This document shows, piece after piece, positions 26,414-35,279 of a stretch of 64,000 nucleotides of DNA. The first letter of the stretch is position 1, and the number at the start of each line of letters is the position of its first letter. This DNA comes from Xanthomonas pisi DSM 18956 (GTDB lineage Bacteria > Pseudomonadota > Gammaproteobacteria > Xanthomonadales > Xanthomonadaceae), in NCBI RefSeq assembly GCF_001010415.1, contig NZ_JPLE01000017.1:5176-69175 (forward strand), in the 5' to 3' direction. The notes under the pieces are model-generated. The model saw only the letters and a list, made by a program, of their open reading frames with translations, searched no databases and was not told where the DNA came from. The position numbers and the translations under genes were made by a program.

Positions 26414-27205
26414 CTATTTGGCCGCGATCGAACCGGTGAGCGATACCGAGCCCATCCCGCCGGTGACCTCGAAACCGCCCTCCACCACCTGCAGATACAG
26501 ATCGCTGCTGTAGCGGCCATCGCCGCCGCGTAGCGCCTGCAATCTCGTCAAAAATGCCTTGACGTCGACATTGAGGCTGCCCTTGGCCGGAAGCGCATTG
26601 CTGTTGCCGGCGCTGCCATGCGGAATGAAGGTATAGACGTAGTAGCCGGCGGCCGAGTTATTGCCTTCCCACAGATCGTAGGTCACACCGCCGGAGGTGA
26701 ATGCATTGGACGCCGTCAACGTGCCCAGCGGGTAGGAATTGTTGGCGCCCCAGATCATCACTTCCAGCTGCGGATTGCCCTTGCTGGTGTCCTTGCGGAA
26801 AAACAGATCGTAGGCAAAGTCGCCGGTCTGTCCGCTGCCCTTGGTGGTAAAGGCCAGCGTCCCGCTCAGGCTGCCCACCTTCGAGACCTGGTGCGGGAAA
26901 TAGCTGTCGGTGGCCGGGTTCATCGTGTAATGCCAGCCGCGGCAGATCGCCGGATACCCGTACAACTGCCCACTGGGCAAGTTATAGGTGACGGTCAGGC
27001 TGGGCGTGCTGCCGGAGCCGAAGGTCGGCTTGATGTTGTTGGTATTGTCGTTGAAATTATTGTTGTAAGCGTATTGCGTACCGTAGACCTTGGTCTCGCC
27101 GGTCGCGGCGCTGGCGCCGGAGGCGACCAGTACCAGGGCCAGCGCAGCGGCGCGCGGCAAAACGCCGCAACGCAAGGACAGACGGAAACGAGCGTGCACA
27201 TGCAT
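26414..27205 (-). CDS. Secreted GH12 endoglucanase/xyloglucanase, copy 1
   Basis: The protein has 263 residues, with a signal peptide ending near ASGASA (about residue 30). The GH12 jelly roll shows YGTQYAYNNNFND, the nucleophile E148 in QLEVMIWGANNS, and the acid/base E246 in GGFEVTGG. The family hydrolyses beta-1,4-glucan or xyloglucan with retention. The ATG at 27205 follows GGAG; upstream Met codons lie in non-coding sequence. It is a paralogue of the next gene (both near LEVMIWG, DLWEG, GYYVYTFIP), so the pair is a tandem duplication now well diverged. Confidence 0.9.
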   Translation of the reverse strand: MHVHARFRLSLRCGVLPRAAALALVLVASGASAATGETKVYGTQYAYNNNFNDNTNNIKPTFGSGSTPSLTVTYNLPSGQLYGYPAICRGWHYTMNPATDSYFPHQVSKVGSLSGTLAFTTKGSGQTGDFAYDLFFRKDTSKGNPQLEVMIWGANNSYPLGTLTASNAFTSGGVTYDLWEGNNSAAGYYVYTFIPHGSAGNSNALPAKGSLNVDVKAFLTRLQALRGGDGRYSSDLYLQVVEGGFEVTGGMGSVSLTGSIAAK

Positions 27206-27565
27206 GAGGTGAACTCCGATGATGGATGGATGGGCCACGCTCGCCATCTGGCAACACGCCAGCGGGTGGGCGATGACCGTGGGCACATCCGGCGCAATGA
27301 CGCCTTGACGCCACGCCGAATGCCCGCGCACTGACGGGGCGCGAACATGGCCATCCCTGCAGACCGATCACCGTGGCCTCGTCCGATGCGCGACGCATGC
27401 GTCTGCATGCGCCGCCCAAACGACCACATCGTTGTGCGATACAGCGTAGTTCAGCGGTAGCCACCATCGGGTCGCAGCGTGCGGACCACCGTGCAGCCCA
27501 TCACCGACCTACGCCTGCATGGACCGACACCGCTGCGCTGACGGTCCATGCGCGACGCTTGGGGC
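27206..27565. other. Intergenic region between the two GH12 genes, 360 bp
   Basis: It holds the promoter of copy 1 and the 3' end of copy 2. I see no additional gene. I looked for the HrpX box pattern (TTCGB-N15-TTCGB) here and did not find a match with correct spacing. Confidence 0.5.
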
Positions 27566-28381
27566 TTACTTGGCGTCCATCGTGGCGCTGACCTTGGCCC
27601 AGCCATTGCCGCGCACCACTTCAAACCCCGCTTCGGCCGCATGCAGATACATGCTGTTGTTGTAACGGCCGTCCTTGGAACGGTTGTTCTGCAGCCAGGT
27701 CAGGAACGGCTTGGCATCGATGTTGAGATTGCCGCTGGTCTTGAGCGTCGGCTGGCCAGCGGTACCGGTCGGGATGAAGGTGTAGACGTAATAGCCGGCA
27801 CCGGAGTTGAAGCCTTCCCACAGATCGAACGTGCGCCCGCCGGCAGTGATCACCTTGGTGGCGGTGACAGTGCCGATCGGCCAGGAGTTGTGGTCGCCCC
27901 AGATCATCACTTCCAGCTGCGGGTTGCCCTTGGCGGTATCCCAGCGGAAGAAGATGTCGTAGGCAAAGTCGCCCGCCAGGTTGGTGCCGCCGGCGCTGTA
28001 GGTGAACTTGAACGGCAGCGAGGAAATCGAGGAAATCTGCTTGGGGAACAACGTGTCGGTGGTCGGATTCCAGTCGTAATGCCAGCCGCGCACGATCGCC
28101 GGATATCCGTACAGGTTGTAGTCGGCGAAGTTGAAGGTGACGGTGAGCTCCGGCGTGCTACCGGTGCCGAAGGTGCCCTGGATGATGTTGTTGGGGTCGT
28201 TGAAATTGTTGACCCATGCATAGTGTTTGCCAAAGATCTTGTACGGCCCGGCCAGCGCCGCCGGTGCCAGCGCGACCAGGCCGATTGCCAGCGCGGCCTT
28301 CCACCAGCGCGATGCGCGCCGCCGTGTGGCGGGCGCCTGCGCACCGGTCTGCGTGAGGGTGTTGGATGGGGTGGTGTGCAT
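27566..28381 (-). CDS. Secreted GH12 endoglucanase/xyloglucanase, copy 2
   Basis: The protein has 271 residues. Its N-terminus is longer and more basic (ATRRRASRWWKAALAIGLVALAPAALAG; cleavage near residue 45) than copy 1. Catalytic residues are E157 (QLEVMIWGDHNS) and E254 (AGFEVVRGNG). FGKHYAWVNNFNDPNN and DLWEGFNSGAGYYVYTFIPTG align with copy 1. The ATG at 28381 has GGAG seven bases ahead. Retention of both glutamates in both copies suggests both are active, perhaps on different glucans. Confidence 0.9.
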   Translation of the reverse strand: MHTTPSNTLTQTGAQAPATRRRASRWWKAALAIGLVALAPAALAGPYKIFGKHYAWVNNFNDPNNIIQGTFGTGSTPELTVTFNFADYNLYGYPAIVRGWHYDWNPTTDTLFPKQISSISSLPFKFTYSAGGTNLAGDFAYDIFFRWDTAKGNPQLEVMIWGDHNSWPIGTVTATKVITAGGRTFDLWEGFNSGAGYYVYTFIPTGTAGQPTLKTSGNLNIDAKPFLTWLQNNRSKDGRYNNSMYLHAAEAGFEVVRGNGWAKVSATMDAK

Positions 28382-28829
28382 GTGGACTCTCCATGGTGTT
28401 CAGCGCGGCGGCGCCAGTGCGGCGCTCCCGGGACCGCCCTGCAGCGGTTGCGGCCGACCCTAGCAGCGGCCCCGCGAAAGGAGCTATAGCGATTCCGGCA
28501 GGACAGCCCCGCCAAGCACGATAGCGGGCGCTACCTTGCAGCCCGAACGTGTCCTGGTCCTCAGTTCGTCACCATTGGCCCGGCCAGGCACCATGTATCG
28601 CTCAGTGTTCCGGCACGACCTGGCACGCAAATGGTGCAGAGCCACATGCCTCCCCCGGCCTGCGTCGGCCCTAGTGGCCCGCCCGGCACCTGGCCGCTGT
28701 AGACGCCCGATTGGCCACGGTCAGGCCCGGGGCCGGCACACGCAGTCAGCCGATGGGTCTACGCGCCAGGCCGGTTTTGCGATAGCGTTTGCACTTGTAG
28801 AGACGACGCAATAGCCGGAGGGGGCGACG
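28382..28829. other. Divergent intergenic region, 448 bp
   Basis: It lies between the GH12 copy 2 start and degV, and should contain both promoters. I see no gene, repeat or recognisable operator. Confidence 0.5.
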
Positions 28830-29774
28830 ATGCGCATCGGAATCGTGGTGGACAGTGCGTGCGATCTGCCGCAGGACTTCATCCAACGCAACAACGTGAT
28901 CGTGCTGCCGATCAGCGTCCGCATCGGCGAAGCCGTGCTGGCCGATCACCGCGATGAAGAAGCCACGCTGAGCTTTCTGCAGGCGCACGTAGCCGAACGT
29001 GGACACGAGGCGGAAACCACTCCGTTTTCGGTCAACCAGATCCGCGATCTGTTCCTGCAGCGCCTGGTCATCGATTACGACCACGTGTTCTGCCTGACCA
29101 TCTCCAAGCTGCGCAGCCAGATCTACGACAACGCCATGCAGGCCAGTTTCGCGATCCTCAACGACTACAAGCCGATCCGTCAGGCCGCAGGTCACAGCTC
29201 GCCATTCGCGTTGCGCGTGATCGATACCTTGAACCTGTTTGCCGGCCAGGGCGTCACCGCGGTGGAAGCGGTGCGCCTGCGCGAGCAGGGCCAGGGCGTG
29301 GCGGCGATCCGCACGCGGCTGGAGCAGCTGGCCGAACACACCTATGGCTACATGATTCCGCGCGATCTGTATTACCTGCGTGCGCGCGCGCGCACCAAGG
29401 GCGATCGCAGCGTGGGCCTGATCGGCGCGGCGCTGGGTAGCGCACTGGATATCAAGCCGGTGCTGCGCGCGTATCGTGGCGTCACTGAACCGGTGGCCAA
29501 GCTCAAGGGCTTCGAGCCGTCGGCCGAGAAACTGTTCGGCTTCACCGTGCGCAAGCTCCGCGAGGGTCTGATGACACCCACCGTGTGCGTGGGCTATGGC
29601 GGCGAGCTGGCCGAGCTGCATGCCCTGCCCGGCTATGCCGCGTTGCAGGCCGCCTGTCAGAGCCATGGGGTGGAGCTGTTCGAAAGCGTGATGAGCCTGA
29701 CCGGCATGGTCAACGTGGGCAAGGGCGCACTGGCGGTGGCCTTCGCCGCCGAAGCGCATGGCTTTTCTGCCTGA
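28830..29774 (+). CDS. DegV family (fatty-acid-binding, FakB-like) protein
   Basis: The protein has 314 residues. It starts IVVDSACDLPQDF, the DegV lead motif, and contains TTPFSVNQIRDLF, GHSSPFALRVIDTLNLFAGQG and ALDIKPVLR, all typical. DegV/FakB proteins bind a fatty acid; in Gram-positives they hand it to the kinase FakA. No FakA-like gene is in the window, so the use here is unclear. A GGAGGGG ribosome site precedes the ATG at 28830. Confidence 0.88.
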   Translation: MRIGIVVDSACDLPQDFIQRNNVIVLPISVRIGEAVLADHRDEEATLSFLQAHVAERGHEAETTPFSVNQIRDLFLQRLVIDYDHVFCLTISKLRSQIYDNAMQASFAILNDYKPIRQAAGHSSPFALRVIDTLNLFAGQGVTAVEAVRLREQGQGVAAIRTRLEQLAEHTYGYMIPRDLYYLRARARTKGDRSVGLIGAALGSALDIKPVLRAYRGVTEPVAKLKGFEPSAEKLFGFTVRKLREGLMTPTVCVGYGGELAELHALPGYAALQAACQSHGVELFESVMSLTGMVNVGKGALAVAFAAEAHGFSA

Positions 29775-29860
29775 AGCAAACGCTGGACGGCACACGGCCT
29801 TCGACGGCGTTCTCACCCCGCCTCGGCTAGTGTGCCGCCGTCATTCAACGGAGTGTGTCC

Positions 29861-30199
29861 ATGCCTGTCAGCTACTCGATCAGCCTGCCCGACCCCAAGC
29901 TCGCCCGCGGCAGCGCGCCATCGGTGAGCTTCACCGCCAACGGCGCCGACGCGTTTGCCGAACAGTTGCAGGCCGCACTGCGTGACCCGGCCTGGTTCGA
30001 CCGCTGGCGCCAGCTCCAGGCCGACCCGGACGAGGTGGACCCGGCACTGGGCATCACCGATCCGTCGGCCACCGTCACCGGCAAGCAAGACGACCTGCGC
30101 ATCGACCTGGTCGCCACCACCAGCATCCCCGGCGACCTGTTCAAACAGCGCATGCAGGCCCTGGCCGGCCATCACTGGGAAATGCGCGACGTGCGTTGA
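29861..30199 (+). CDS. Small conserved-looking protein of unknown function
   Basis: The protein is 112 residues, acidic, with no signal or membrane segment. It starts MPVSYSISLPDPKLARGS and ends GHHWEMRDVR. The ATG at 29861 follows GGAG at good spacing, and codon use is like its neighbours, which argues it is real. I do not recognise a family. It follows degV by 86 bp and may share its promoter. Confidence 0.7.
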   Translation: MPVSYSISLPDPKLARGSAPSVSFTANGADAFAEQLQAALRDPAWFDRWRQLQADPDEVDPALGITDPSATVTGKQDDLRIDLVATTSIPGDLFKQRMQALAGHHWEMRDVR

Positions 30200-30238
30200 C
30201 GGTGTGCGCCGCCATGCTGCATGCGTGGCGGCGCGCGG

Positions 30239-31159
30239 TCATGCCCGCGCCAATGCGCGGCGTGGCCAGCGCCATTTGAGGTTCACCGCCAGCGTGCCGA
30301 GCACGATCAACGCCAGGCCCAGCCATTGCACCGGCACCAGCGCATGGCCATACAGAAGATAGTCCAGCAACAGCGTGACCAGCGGGTACACGAAGGCCAG
30401 TACCGCGATCGTGGCCACAGGCAGATGCCGGTAGGCCGAATAAAACAGCACGTACACGATCCCGCTGTGGATCACGCCCAGGCCCACCAGCCACACCCAA
30501 TGCATGCCCGGATGCAACGCGGCACTGCTCGAAAATCCGGCCAGCAATACCGTCCCGACCCAGCACTGCACCGTGACCACCGCCAACGGCCGCTCGCGAC
30601 TGATGCGTCGCGACATCAGCAAGGATGCGCCGCATAGCAGGGCCGCCAGCAGGGTCAGCGCAATCCCGAGCAGATAGCCGCGCTCGGCCGCCTGCCACAG
30701 CCGCGCCGGATCGGCCGAACACGCCACACCCACGAACGCCAGCAGCGTCCAGCCCAGATCGGCGCGCCGCGTGCGCTCGCCCTGCAGCAACGCCGCCAGG
30801 ATCAGCATCACGAACGGAAACACGTGATACACCATCGTCGCCACGCCGATCGACGAGCGCGCCATGCCGGCGAACAACGCCACCCAGTTCAACACCAGCA
30901 GCACACCGCTGATCGCCGCATCGCGCACCAACGCACGCTCGCGCCACAGCCCGCGCAGCTGACCGCCGATCACACCGCATACGGTGAGAAACAACGCACT
31001 GAACAGGCAGCGATAGAACACCGCCGTTACCGGATCCTGCCCGCTCTCGTGCACGAAGACCCCCACCGACCCGATCAACACTTCGGCAACCAGCAACTGC
31101 CAGAGCGCGCGGCGCGATGCGCCTGCCGATGTCGCCTGAACAGACAAGGCAATGCTCAT
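30239..31159 (-). CDS. EamA/DMT-family inner-membrane transporter
   Basis: The protein has 306 residues with ten hydrophobic segments in two repeated halves, as in drug/metabolite exporters (LLVAEVLIGSVGVFVHESGQDP at the start; PLVTLLLDYLLYGHALVPVQWLGLALIVLGTLAV at the end). Its ATG overlaps the stop of the PhzF gene (ATGA), so the two are one transcript. Divergent from them is a MocR regulator that probably controls them. Likely role: export of an amino acid or related metabolite. Substrate is unknown. Confidence 0.88.
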   Translation of the reverse strand: MSIALSVQATSAGASRRALWQLLVAEVLIGSVGVFVHESGQDPVTAVFYRCLFSALFLTVCGVIGGQLRGLWRERALVRDAAISGVLLVLNWVALFAGMARSSIGVATMVYHVFPFVMLILAALLQGERTRRADLGWTLLAFVGVACSADPARLWQAAERGYLLGIALTLLAALLCGASLLMSRRISRERPLAVVTVQCWVGTVLLAGFSSSAALHPGMHWVWLVGLGVIHSGIVYVLFYSAYRHLPVATIAVLAFVYPLVTLLLDYLLYGHALVPVQWLGLALIVLGTLAVNLKWRWPRRALARA

Positions 31160-31947
31160 AGCGCAATCGTTCCCTGCAGATACTGCACAGCGCTGCCACG
31201 CACATACACATGCTGTGGCTCAACCCGGCATGTGAGCTCGCCGCCGCGCGCCGATGCCTGCAGCGCATTGAGCTCCGTCTTGCCCAGCCGCTGTGCCCAT
31301 AGTGGCGCCAGCGCGGCATGAATCGACCCGGTCACAGGATCTTCGCTGCCGCCATTGGCCGGCCAGAAATAGCGCGAGACGAAGTCGTGCCCGGTCCCTG
31401 GCGCGGTGACCGCTACATCACGCGGCGCCAGCGCCAGCATCCGGCTGAGATCGGGCGTCACCTCACGCACCTGGTCTTCATCGGCGTAGACAGCGATATA
31501 CGCCTGCGCATTCGCATACACAGCCTGCGGCGCGATCGACAAAGACGCCAACAAGGCTTGCGGCACTACCGACAGCAACAGCGGCATCTGGTTGGGGAAG
31601 CGCAGTTCGAAGGTATGCTCGGCCACCCTGGCGACCTCGATCTCACCGACAGCCGGCGCGCGCAATCGCAACGGAAAAACAACGTCGTGATGCATCGCAA
31701 TCACGAACGCGCTGGCCAATGTCGCATGCCCGCAAAAGCCGACCTCCTTGAGAGGGGAAAACCAACGGATGTCAAAGACACCGCTCTCGTCGCGAACGAA
31801 GAATGCGGTCTCCGACAGATTGTGTTCGCTGGCAATCGCCTGCATCAGCGGCTCCGGTAGCCAGCTCTGCAACGGCACCACCGCAGCAGGATTACCCTTG
31901 AACCGCACTGTGGTGAACGCATCGACGATAAATACTGAAAGCAGCAC
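31156..31947 (-). CDS. PhzF-family isomerase-like protein
   Basis: The protein has about 263 residues from the GTG at 31947 (VLLSVFIVDAFTTVRFKGNPAAV), which has GGGG upstream; no ATG fits the expected N-terminus. Catalytic-type Glu46 lies in HNLSETAFF, followed by GFCGHATLASA and the mirrored second half GGSEDPVTGSIHAAL. PhzF folds carry out acid/base isomerisation; most non-phenazine members are uncharacterised. No phenazine genes are here. Context with MocR and an EamA exporter suggests a small metabolite handling or efflux unit. Confidence 0.85.
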   Translation of the reverse strand: MLLSVFIVDAFTTVRFKGNPAAVVPLQSWLPEPLMQAIASEHNLSETAFFVRDESGVFDIRWFSPLKEVGFCGHATLASAFVIAMHHDVVFPLRLRAPAVGEIEVARVAEHTFELRFPNQMPLLLSVVPQALLASLSIAPQAVYANAQAYIAVYADEDQVREVTPDLSRMLALAPRDVAVTAPGTGHDFVSRYFWPANGGSEDPVTGSIHAALAPLWAQRLGKTELNALQASARGGELTCRVEPQHVYVRGSAVQYLQGTIAL

Positions 31948-32077
31948 GGCCAACCCCACAGAAGAGAACCCACACCTGGCGCACTCACCGGGCACAGCCA
32001 GTCTGCAACGCGGCACACGACCATGACAGATTCAGATAAGCTGAAAATCGACCAATACAGATGGAAGGTGCCGGCAT

Positions 32078-33487
32078 ATGCTTCTGTACGAATCGCTAGC
32101 CACGCAGCTGCGACAGCAGATCGACGGCGGCACCTTGCGTGCCGGCGAGCGCCTGCCCTCGATCCGGCAACTGGCTGCCAACCACGGCATCAGCACAGCC
32201 ACCGCAGTGCAGGCCTGCCTGCAATTGGAGCGCGAAGGACGCGTGCAAGCGCGGCCACGCTCCGGTTACTTCGTGCGTACCACGGCGTCTGCGTTGCCAG
32301 CTGCAGCACCCGCAACGCGTCGGCGCAAACCGGGCATGGTCGACAACCCGGCCTTGCAGCGCGTGCTCGACACCCTGGCGCGCACCGACCTGCTGCCGCT
32401 GCACACCGCCACTCCCGCCGCTGCGCTGTTACCGGCTGCGCAGTTGGCGGCAGCACTCTCACGTCAGTTGCGGCGCCAACGCAACGCTGCGCTGGACTAC
32501 GCACCGCCGCAAGGCCACGCCGCACTGCGCCGACAGATCGCACAACGCTATGCGCACTGCGCAACCACGGTGGCTGCGGAAGAAGTGGTGATCACCGCCG
32601 GCGCGATGGAAGCCATCAGCCTGGCGCTGCGCACGCTCACCGCACCGGGCGATGTGGTGCTGGTGGAAGCGCCCACGTATCACGGCATACTGCAGGCCGT
32701 GGCGGCGTTGCGGCTCAAGGTGCTGGAAGTGCCCAGCCGCGCCGGCCACGGCATCGATGTCGCGCGTCTGGACGTGCTGCTGCAACACACGCCGGCACGC
32801 GCCGCAGTGCTGGTACCCAACTTCAACAATCCCAATGGCAGCCTCACCCCCGACAGTGCCAAGCGCGCGCTGCTCGACAGCTGCGCACGCCACGGCACCG
32901 TGGTGATCGAAGACGATATCTACGGGGAGCTGGATTGGTCGGGCCAGCGACCGCGCCCGCTGCGCCACTTCGACACGCACAACAACGTGATCACCTGCGG
33001 CTCGTTCTCCAAGGTACTGTCGCCCGGGCTACGCGTGGGCTGGCTGCTCGGCGGCGACTGGACCGACGCACTGGTACGCGCCAAGTATTTTTCCACCGTT
33101 GGCAGCGCCAGCTTGCCGCAACTGGCATTGGCCGATTATCTCGCGCAACACGATCTGGAACGGCATCTGCGCAAGCTACGCCGCACCCTGGCCGACAACG
33201 GCCAGCGCCTGCGCGATGCGATCGTGCGGCATTGGCCGCAGGGCACACGCGTCGGCGACCCGGCGGGCGGCTTATCGCTGTGGCTGCAGTTGCCCGATGG
33301 TGGAAGTGGCCAGGCCTTGTTCGAAGTCGCGTTGGCCGAAGGCATCGGCACCTCGCCGGGTCATCTGTACTCCAGCCGTGGCGACTACGCAGATCATCTC
33401 CGCCTGAGCTGCGGCCAGCCATGGAGCGAAACGCTGGAACGCGCGATGCGTCGGTTGGCGACGCTTGCGACGCAGGTGGTGCGTTAG
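32078..33487 (+). CDS. MocR/GntR-type PLP-dependent transcription regulator
   Basis: The protein has 469 residues. The N-terminal GntR winged helix spans 1-70 (LRAGERLPSIRQLAANHGISTATAVQACLQLE), then a linker and a class I aminotransferase-like domain. The PLP lysine is K312 in CGSFSKVLSPGLRVGW, and NFNNPNGSL is also present. MocR proteins bind pyridoxal phosphate or an amino acid adduct and switch on or off a divergent operon; here that is phzF-eamA. Between the starts (31948-32077) three CAGAT-like hexamers (near 32027, 32033 and 32058) could be its direct-repeat sites. Confidence 0.9.
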   Translation: MLLYESLATQLRQQIDGGTLRAGERLPSIRQLAANHGISTATAVQACLQLEREGRVQARPRSGYFVRTTASALPAAAPATRRRKPGMVDNPALQRVLDTLARTDLLPLHTATPAAALLPAAQLAAALSRQLRRQRNAALDYAPPQGHAALRRQIAQRYAHCATTVAAEEVVITAGAMEAISLALRTLTAPGDVVLVEAPTYHGILQAVAALRLKVLEVPSRAGHGIDVARLDVLLQHTPARAAVLVPNFNNPNGSLTPDSAKRALLDSCARHGTVVIEDDIYGELDWSGQRPRPLRHFDTHNNVITCGSFSKVLSPGLRVGWLLGGDWTDALVRAKYFSTVGSASLPQLALADYLAQHDLERHLRKLRRTLADNGQRLRDAIVRHWPQGTRVGDPAGGLSLWLQLPDGGSGQALFEVALAEGIGTSPGHLYSSRGDYADHLRLSCGQPWSETLERAMRRLATLATQVVR

Positions 33488-33540
33488 CCTGGTTGTTGGC
33501 GTCAACGTTCGATTTGTCGTTGTCGTTGTCGTTTGCCGTC

Positions 33541-33567
33541 GACTTCGACTTCGACTTCGACTTCGAC
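33541..33567. repeat. Tandem hexanucleotide repeat (gacttc)4
   Basis: Four and a half units of gacttc follow one another, preceded at about 33517-33533 by a looser tcgttg repeat. It lies just after the MocR stop codon. Such a tract can vary in length by slippage but here is outside coding sequence. Confidence 0.75.
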
Positions 33568-33615
33568 AAAAGATATCGCCGCACCTACCTGACGCGAACT
33601 TTCAAATGCGCAGTG

Positions 33616-33828
33616 GCGAGCCCCCTTCCCTGCGGGGCGAGAAGGCACTGCTTGCGCGCCACTGGCGCGCGTGCCTTGGAGCGCCCGCGCCGCTAGCGCG
33701 GGCCGGGGCGGGAGCGGGGGTTGGGGTGAGGGTACGGTGCGAAGCACCCGCATGTTCCAACTGCACGAGCCTTCACCCGTCCCCTCATCTGCCCCAGCAG
33801 AGCACCTTCTCGCCAGCGGAGAAGGGCA
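33616..33828 (+). repeat. Long intergenic repeat (~215 bp), copy 1
   Basis: It shares long identical blocks with 36112-36331: 'ggggcgagaaggcactgctt', 'gcgcgccactgg', 'gcgcgtgccttgga', 'tagcgcgggccggggcg' and 'ttggggtgagggtac', ending in a ccttctc...gagaagg hairpin. Internal inverted repeats (gcgcc...ggcgc; cccgcg...cgcggg) would give a well-folded transcript. It sits between convergent genes. Confidence 0.8.
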
Positions 33829-33835
33829 ATCGCGT

Positions 33836-34552
33836 CTACATCAGCGCAGCCCTGGCATCCCACTGGCGCCGATCAACTCCGCGAATCAACAGCCACAAAC
33901 AAAACGTCGTCTCGCCGACCAGAACCGGCAACAGAATGCCGGGATTGATCAGCTTGGCAAATGCAGGCGCCAGCAGTTCGGCGAACGAGGCCACCAGATA
34001 ACTGAGCCCAGCCAACACCATCAATCCGCCAACGAACCTGGGCAGATAGCGCGATCGCCAGATCAGCGTGCCACTGACCAGGCAGGCAGCACCGAAAAAC
34101 AGCAGCGCGATATTGAAGCCAATTTCATGTCCCAGCAATGCCAGCGCGGCCAGCGAGAAGCCATGCGCAGGATCGGCTGCCGACGTGCTGCCGGAAGCCA
34201 ACGGCAGCACCATCAACTGAAACAACTTGCTGACGGCTTCCACCGCAAGCGATGCGGTATTCAACAACACGAACAACAGCGCCAAGCCCCTCCCCGCAGG
34301 CCGCAGCAACATGTATTCGATCCACAGCTGCACCACTGCGATCAGCGGTACCACCAGATTCGCAGCCAGCCCCAGCGTCCAGAGCTGCGCATGCTGCACA
34401 ATGGCGTGGAGCGTGGCCTGGGCATCGCCAGGCACTACCAGTGCGTTTGCTACATAGCCCTCTGCCAGACCACCCAGGACGATGACGGCGAGATAGAGCG
34501 CGCCAGCGACGCGCGCATAGAACTGCGGGCGAGCTTGAATGTCGTACGCCAT
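33836..34552 (-). CDS. DUF4386-like integral membrane protein
   Basis: The protein has 238 residues and about six transmembrane helices. The start MAYDIQARPQFYARVAGALYLAVIVLGGLAEGYV and the later GHEIGFNIALLFFGAACLVSG fit the DUF4386 pattern. Function is unknown. It follows the 153-residue membrane gene by 44 bp in the same direction, so it may belong to the unit headed by the ArsR-like regulator. The ATG at 34552 is preferred; upstream in-frame sequence is arginine-rich and atypical. Confidence 0.82.
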   Translation of the reverse strand: MAYDIQARPQFYARVAGALYLAVIVLGGLAEGYVANALVVPGDAQATLHAIVQHAQLWTLGLAANLVVPLIAVVQLWIEYMLLRPAGRGLALLFVLLNTASLAVEAVSKLFQLMVLPLASGSTSAADPAHGFSLAALALLGHEIGFNIALLFFGAACLVSGTLIWRSRYLPRFVGGLMVLAGLSYLVASFAELLAPAFAKLINPGILLPVLVGETTFCLWLLIRGVDRRQWDARAALM

Positions 34553-34596
34553 GGAGTGTCCAGTGGTTGTGGGGAGTATGCGAAGCGAGAAAGCAG

Positions 34597-35058
34597 TCAA
34601 CGCCAGCGGTCGCCGGGCATGCGAATGAACGTCGAGACGACGTGCCCCCACGGAATCAGGACCGGAAAGACCACCACCAGCAGGCAGGCCGACAGCGTGG
34701 ACCAGATACCGACATCCATCCGGTCGTGCAACAGCCGCGGCGCGGCGACGACGCCGAGCCAGATCGACTTCCATGCAATTTCAAACAACAGCAGCGGCAG
34801 CATTTTCAGCGGATAGCGAAGGCCAAGCAATGCCAGCAGCCCCATCGCTCCCAGCATGCACTGCACCACGCCCTCCATCAGTTCCCAGCTGTCGTGGCGC
34901 AGCACGATACCCGGCCAGACCTGTACACCCAGGCCGACCACGAGCAGCAGATAGCCGGCGCGCAAGCCATACAACCGCCAGAGCGGCACGTCGCTCGAAG
35001 TCCGCCCCGACACGGAAGAAACTGCAGCACCGCTGGCGTCAGTCTCGGTCGCGATCAT
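34597..35058 (-). CDS. Integral membrane protein of unknown function
   Basis: The protein has 153 residues with four hydrophobic segments (LRAGYLLLVVGLGVQVWPGI; VVQCMLGAMGLLALLGL; MLPLLLFEIAWKSIWLGVVAA; LSACLLVVVFPVLIPWG). The short soluble N-terminus is Ser/Thr-rich. The start overlaps the stop of the upstream 71-residue gene by four bases. I do not recognise a named family. Confidence 0.78.
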   Translation of the reverse strand: MIATETDASGAAVSSVSGRTSSDVPLWRLYGLRAGYLLLVVGLGVQVWPGIVLRHDSWELMEGVVQCMLGAMGLLALLGLRYPLKMLPLLLFEIAWKSIWLGVVAAPRLLHDRMDVGIWSTLSACLLVVVFPVLIPWGHVVSTFIRMPGDRWR

Positions 35059-35270
35059 TCGACGTCCTTGAGAATTCTTTCGATACCGTCGAGGCGGATA
35101 CGCATGTCGTTCAAGGCAACCTGCGTTTTCTCGGCCAGCTCACGGTAGGCCTGGTTGTGATCCAGCTGCGCCTTGGCCTGCCTGATCGCAGCAAGATAGC
35201 GCATGCCGAAAACCAGCAGGATCGTGCCCAGCGGCAGGCAGATGGTCAAAAGATACAGATGCTCCGACAA
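35055..35270 (-). CDS. Small single-pass membrane protein with a coiled-coil tail
   Basis: The protein has 71 residues: one N-terminal transmembrane helix (LYLLTICLPLGTILLVFGMRYL), then a charged helical tail of heptad character (RQAKAQLDHNQAYRELAEKTQVALNDMRIRLDGIERIL). The layout resembles PspB-type small membrane regulators, but similarity is only structural. It lies between the ArsR-like regulator (9-bp gap) and the 153-residue protein (4-bp overlap). Confidence 0.75.
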   Translation of the reverse strand: MSEHLYLLTICLPLGTILLVFGMRYLAAIRQAKAQLDHNQAYRELAEKTQVALNDMRIRLDGIERILKDVE

Positions 35271-35279
35271 GGCCGTCTC

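Larger units (their letters stand above)
33488..33835. other. Convergent intergenic region, 348 bp
   Basis: This lies between the 3' ends of the MocR gene and the DUF4386-like gene. It holds a hexanucleotide tandem repeat (33541-33567) and a ~215-bp intergenic repeat (33616-33828). No gene is supported. Confidence 0.65.

Noticed and set aside
27206-27565. Possible HrpX (PIP) box ahead of GH12 copy 1
   Set aside because: Cgaa-type half-sites occur on the plus strand near 27313-27345, but the spacing is about 20 rather than 15 bases.
31156-31947. PhzF-like gene as evidence for phenazine biosynthesis
   Set aside because: No other phenazine genes are present, and most PhzF-family proteins are not phenazine enzymes.
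33541-33567. Short regular repeat as a possible CRISPR remnant
   Set aside because: Units are 6 bp with no spacers and no cas genes; it is a simple tandem repeat.
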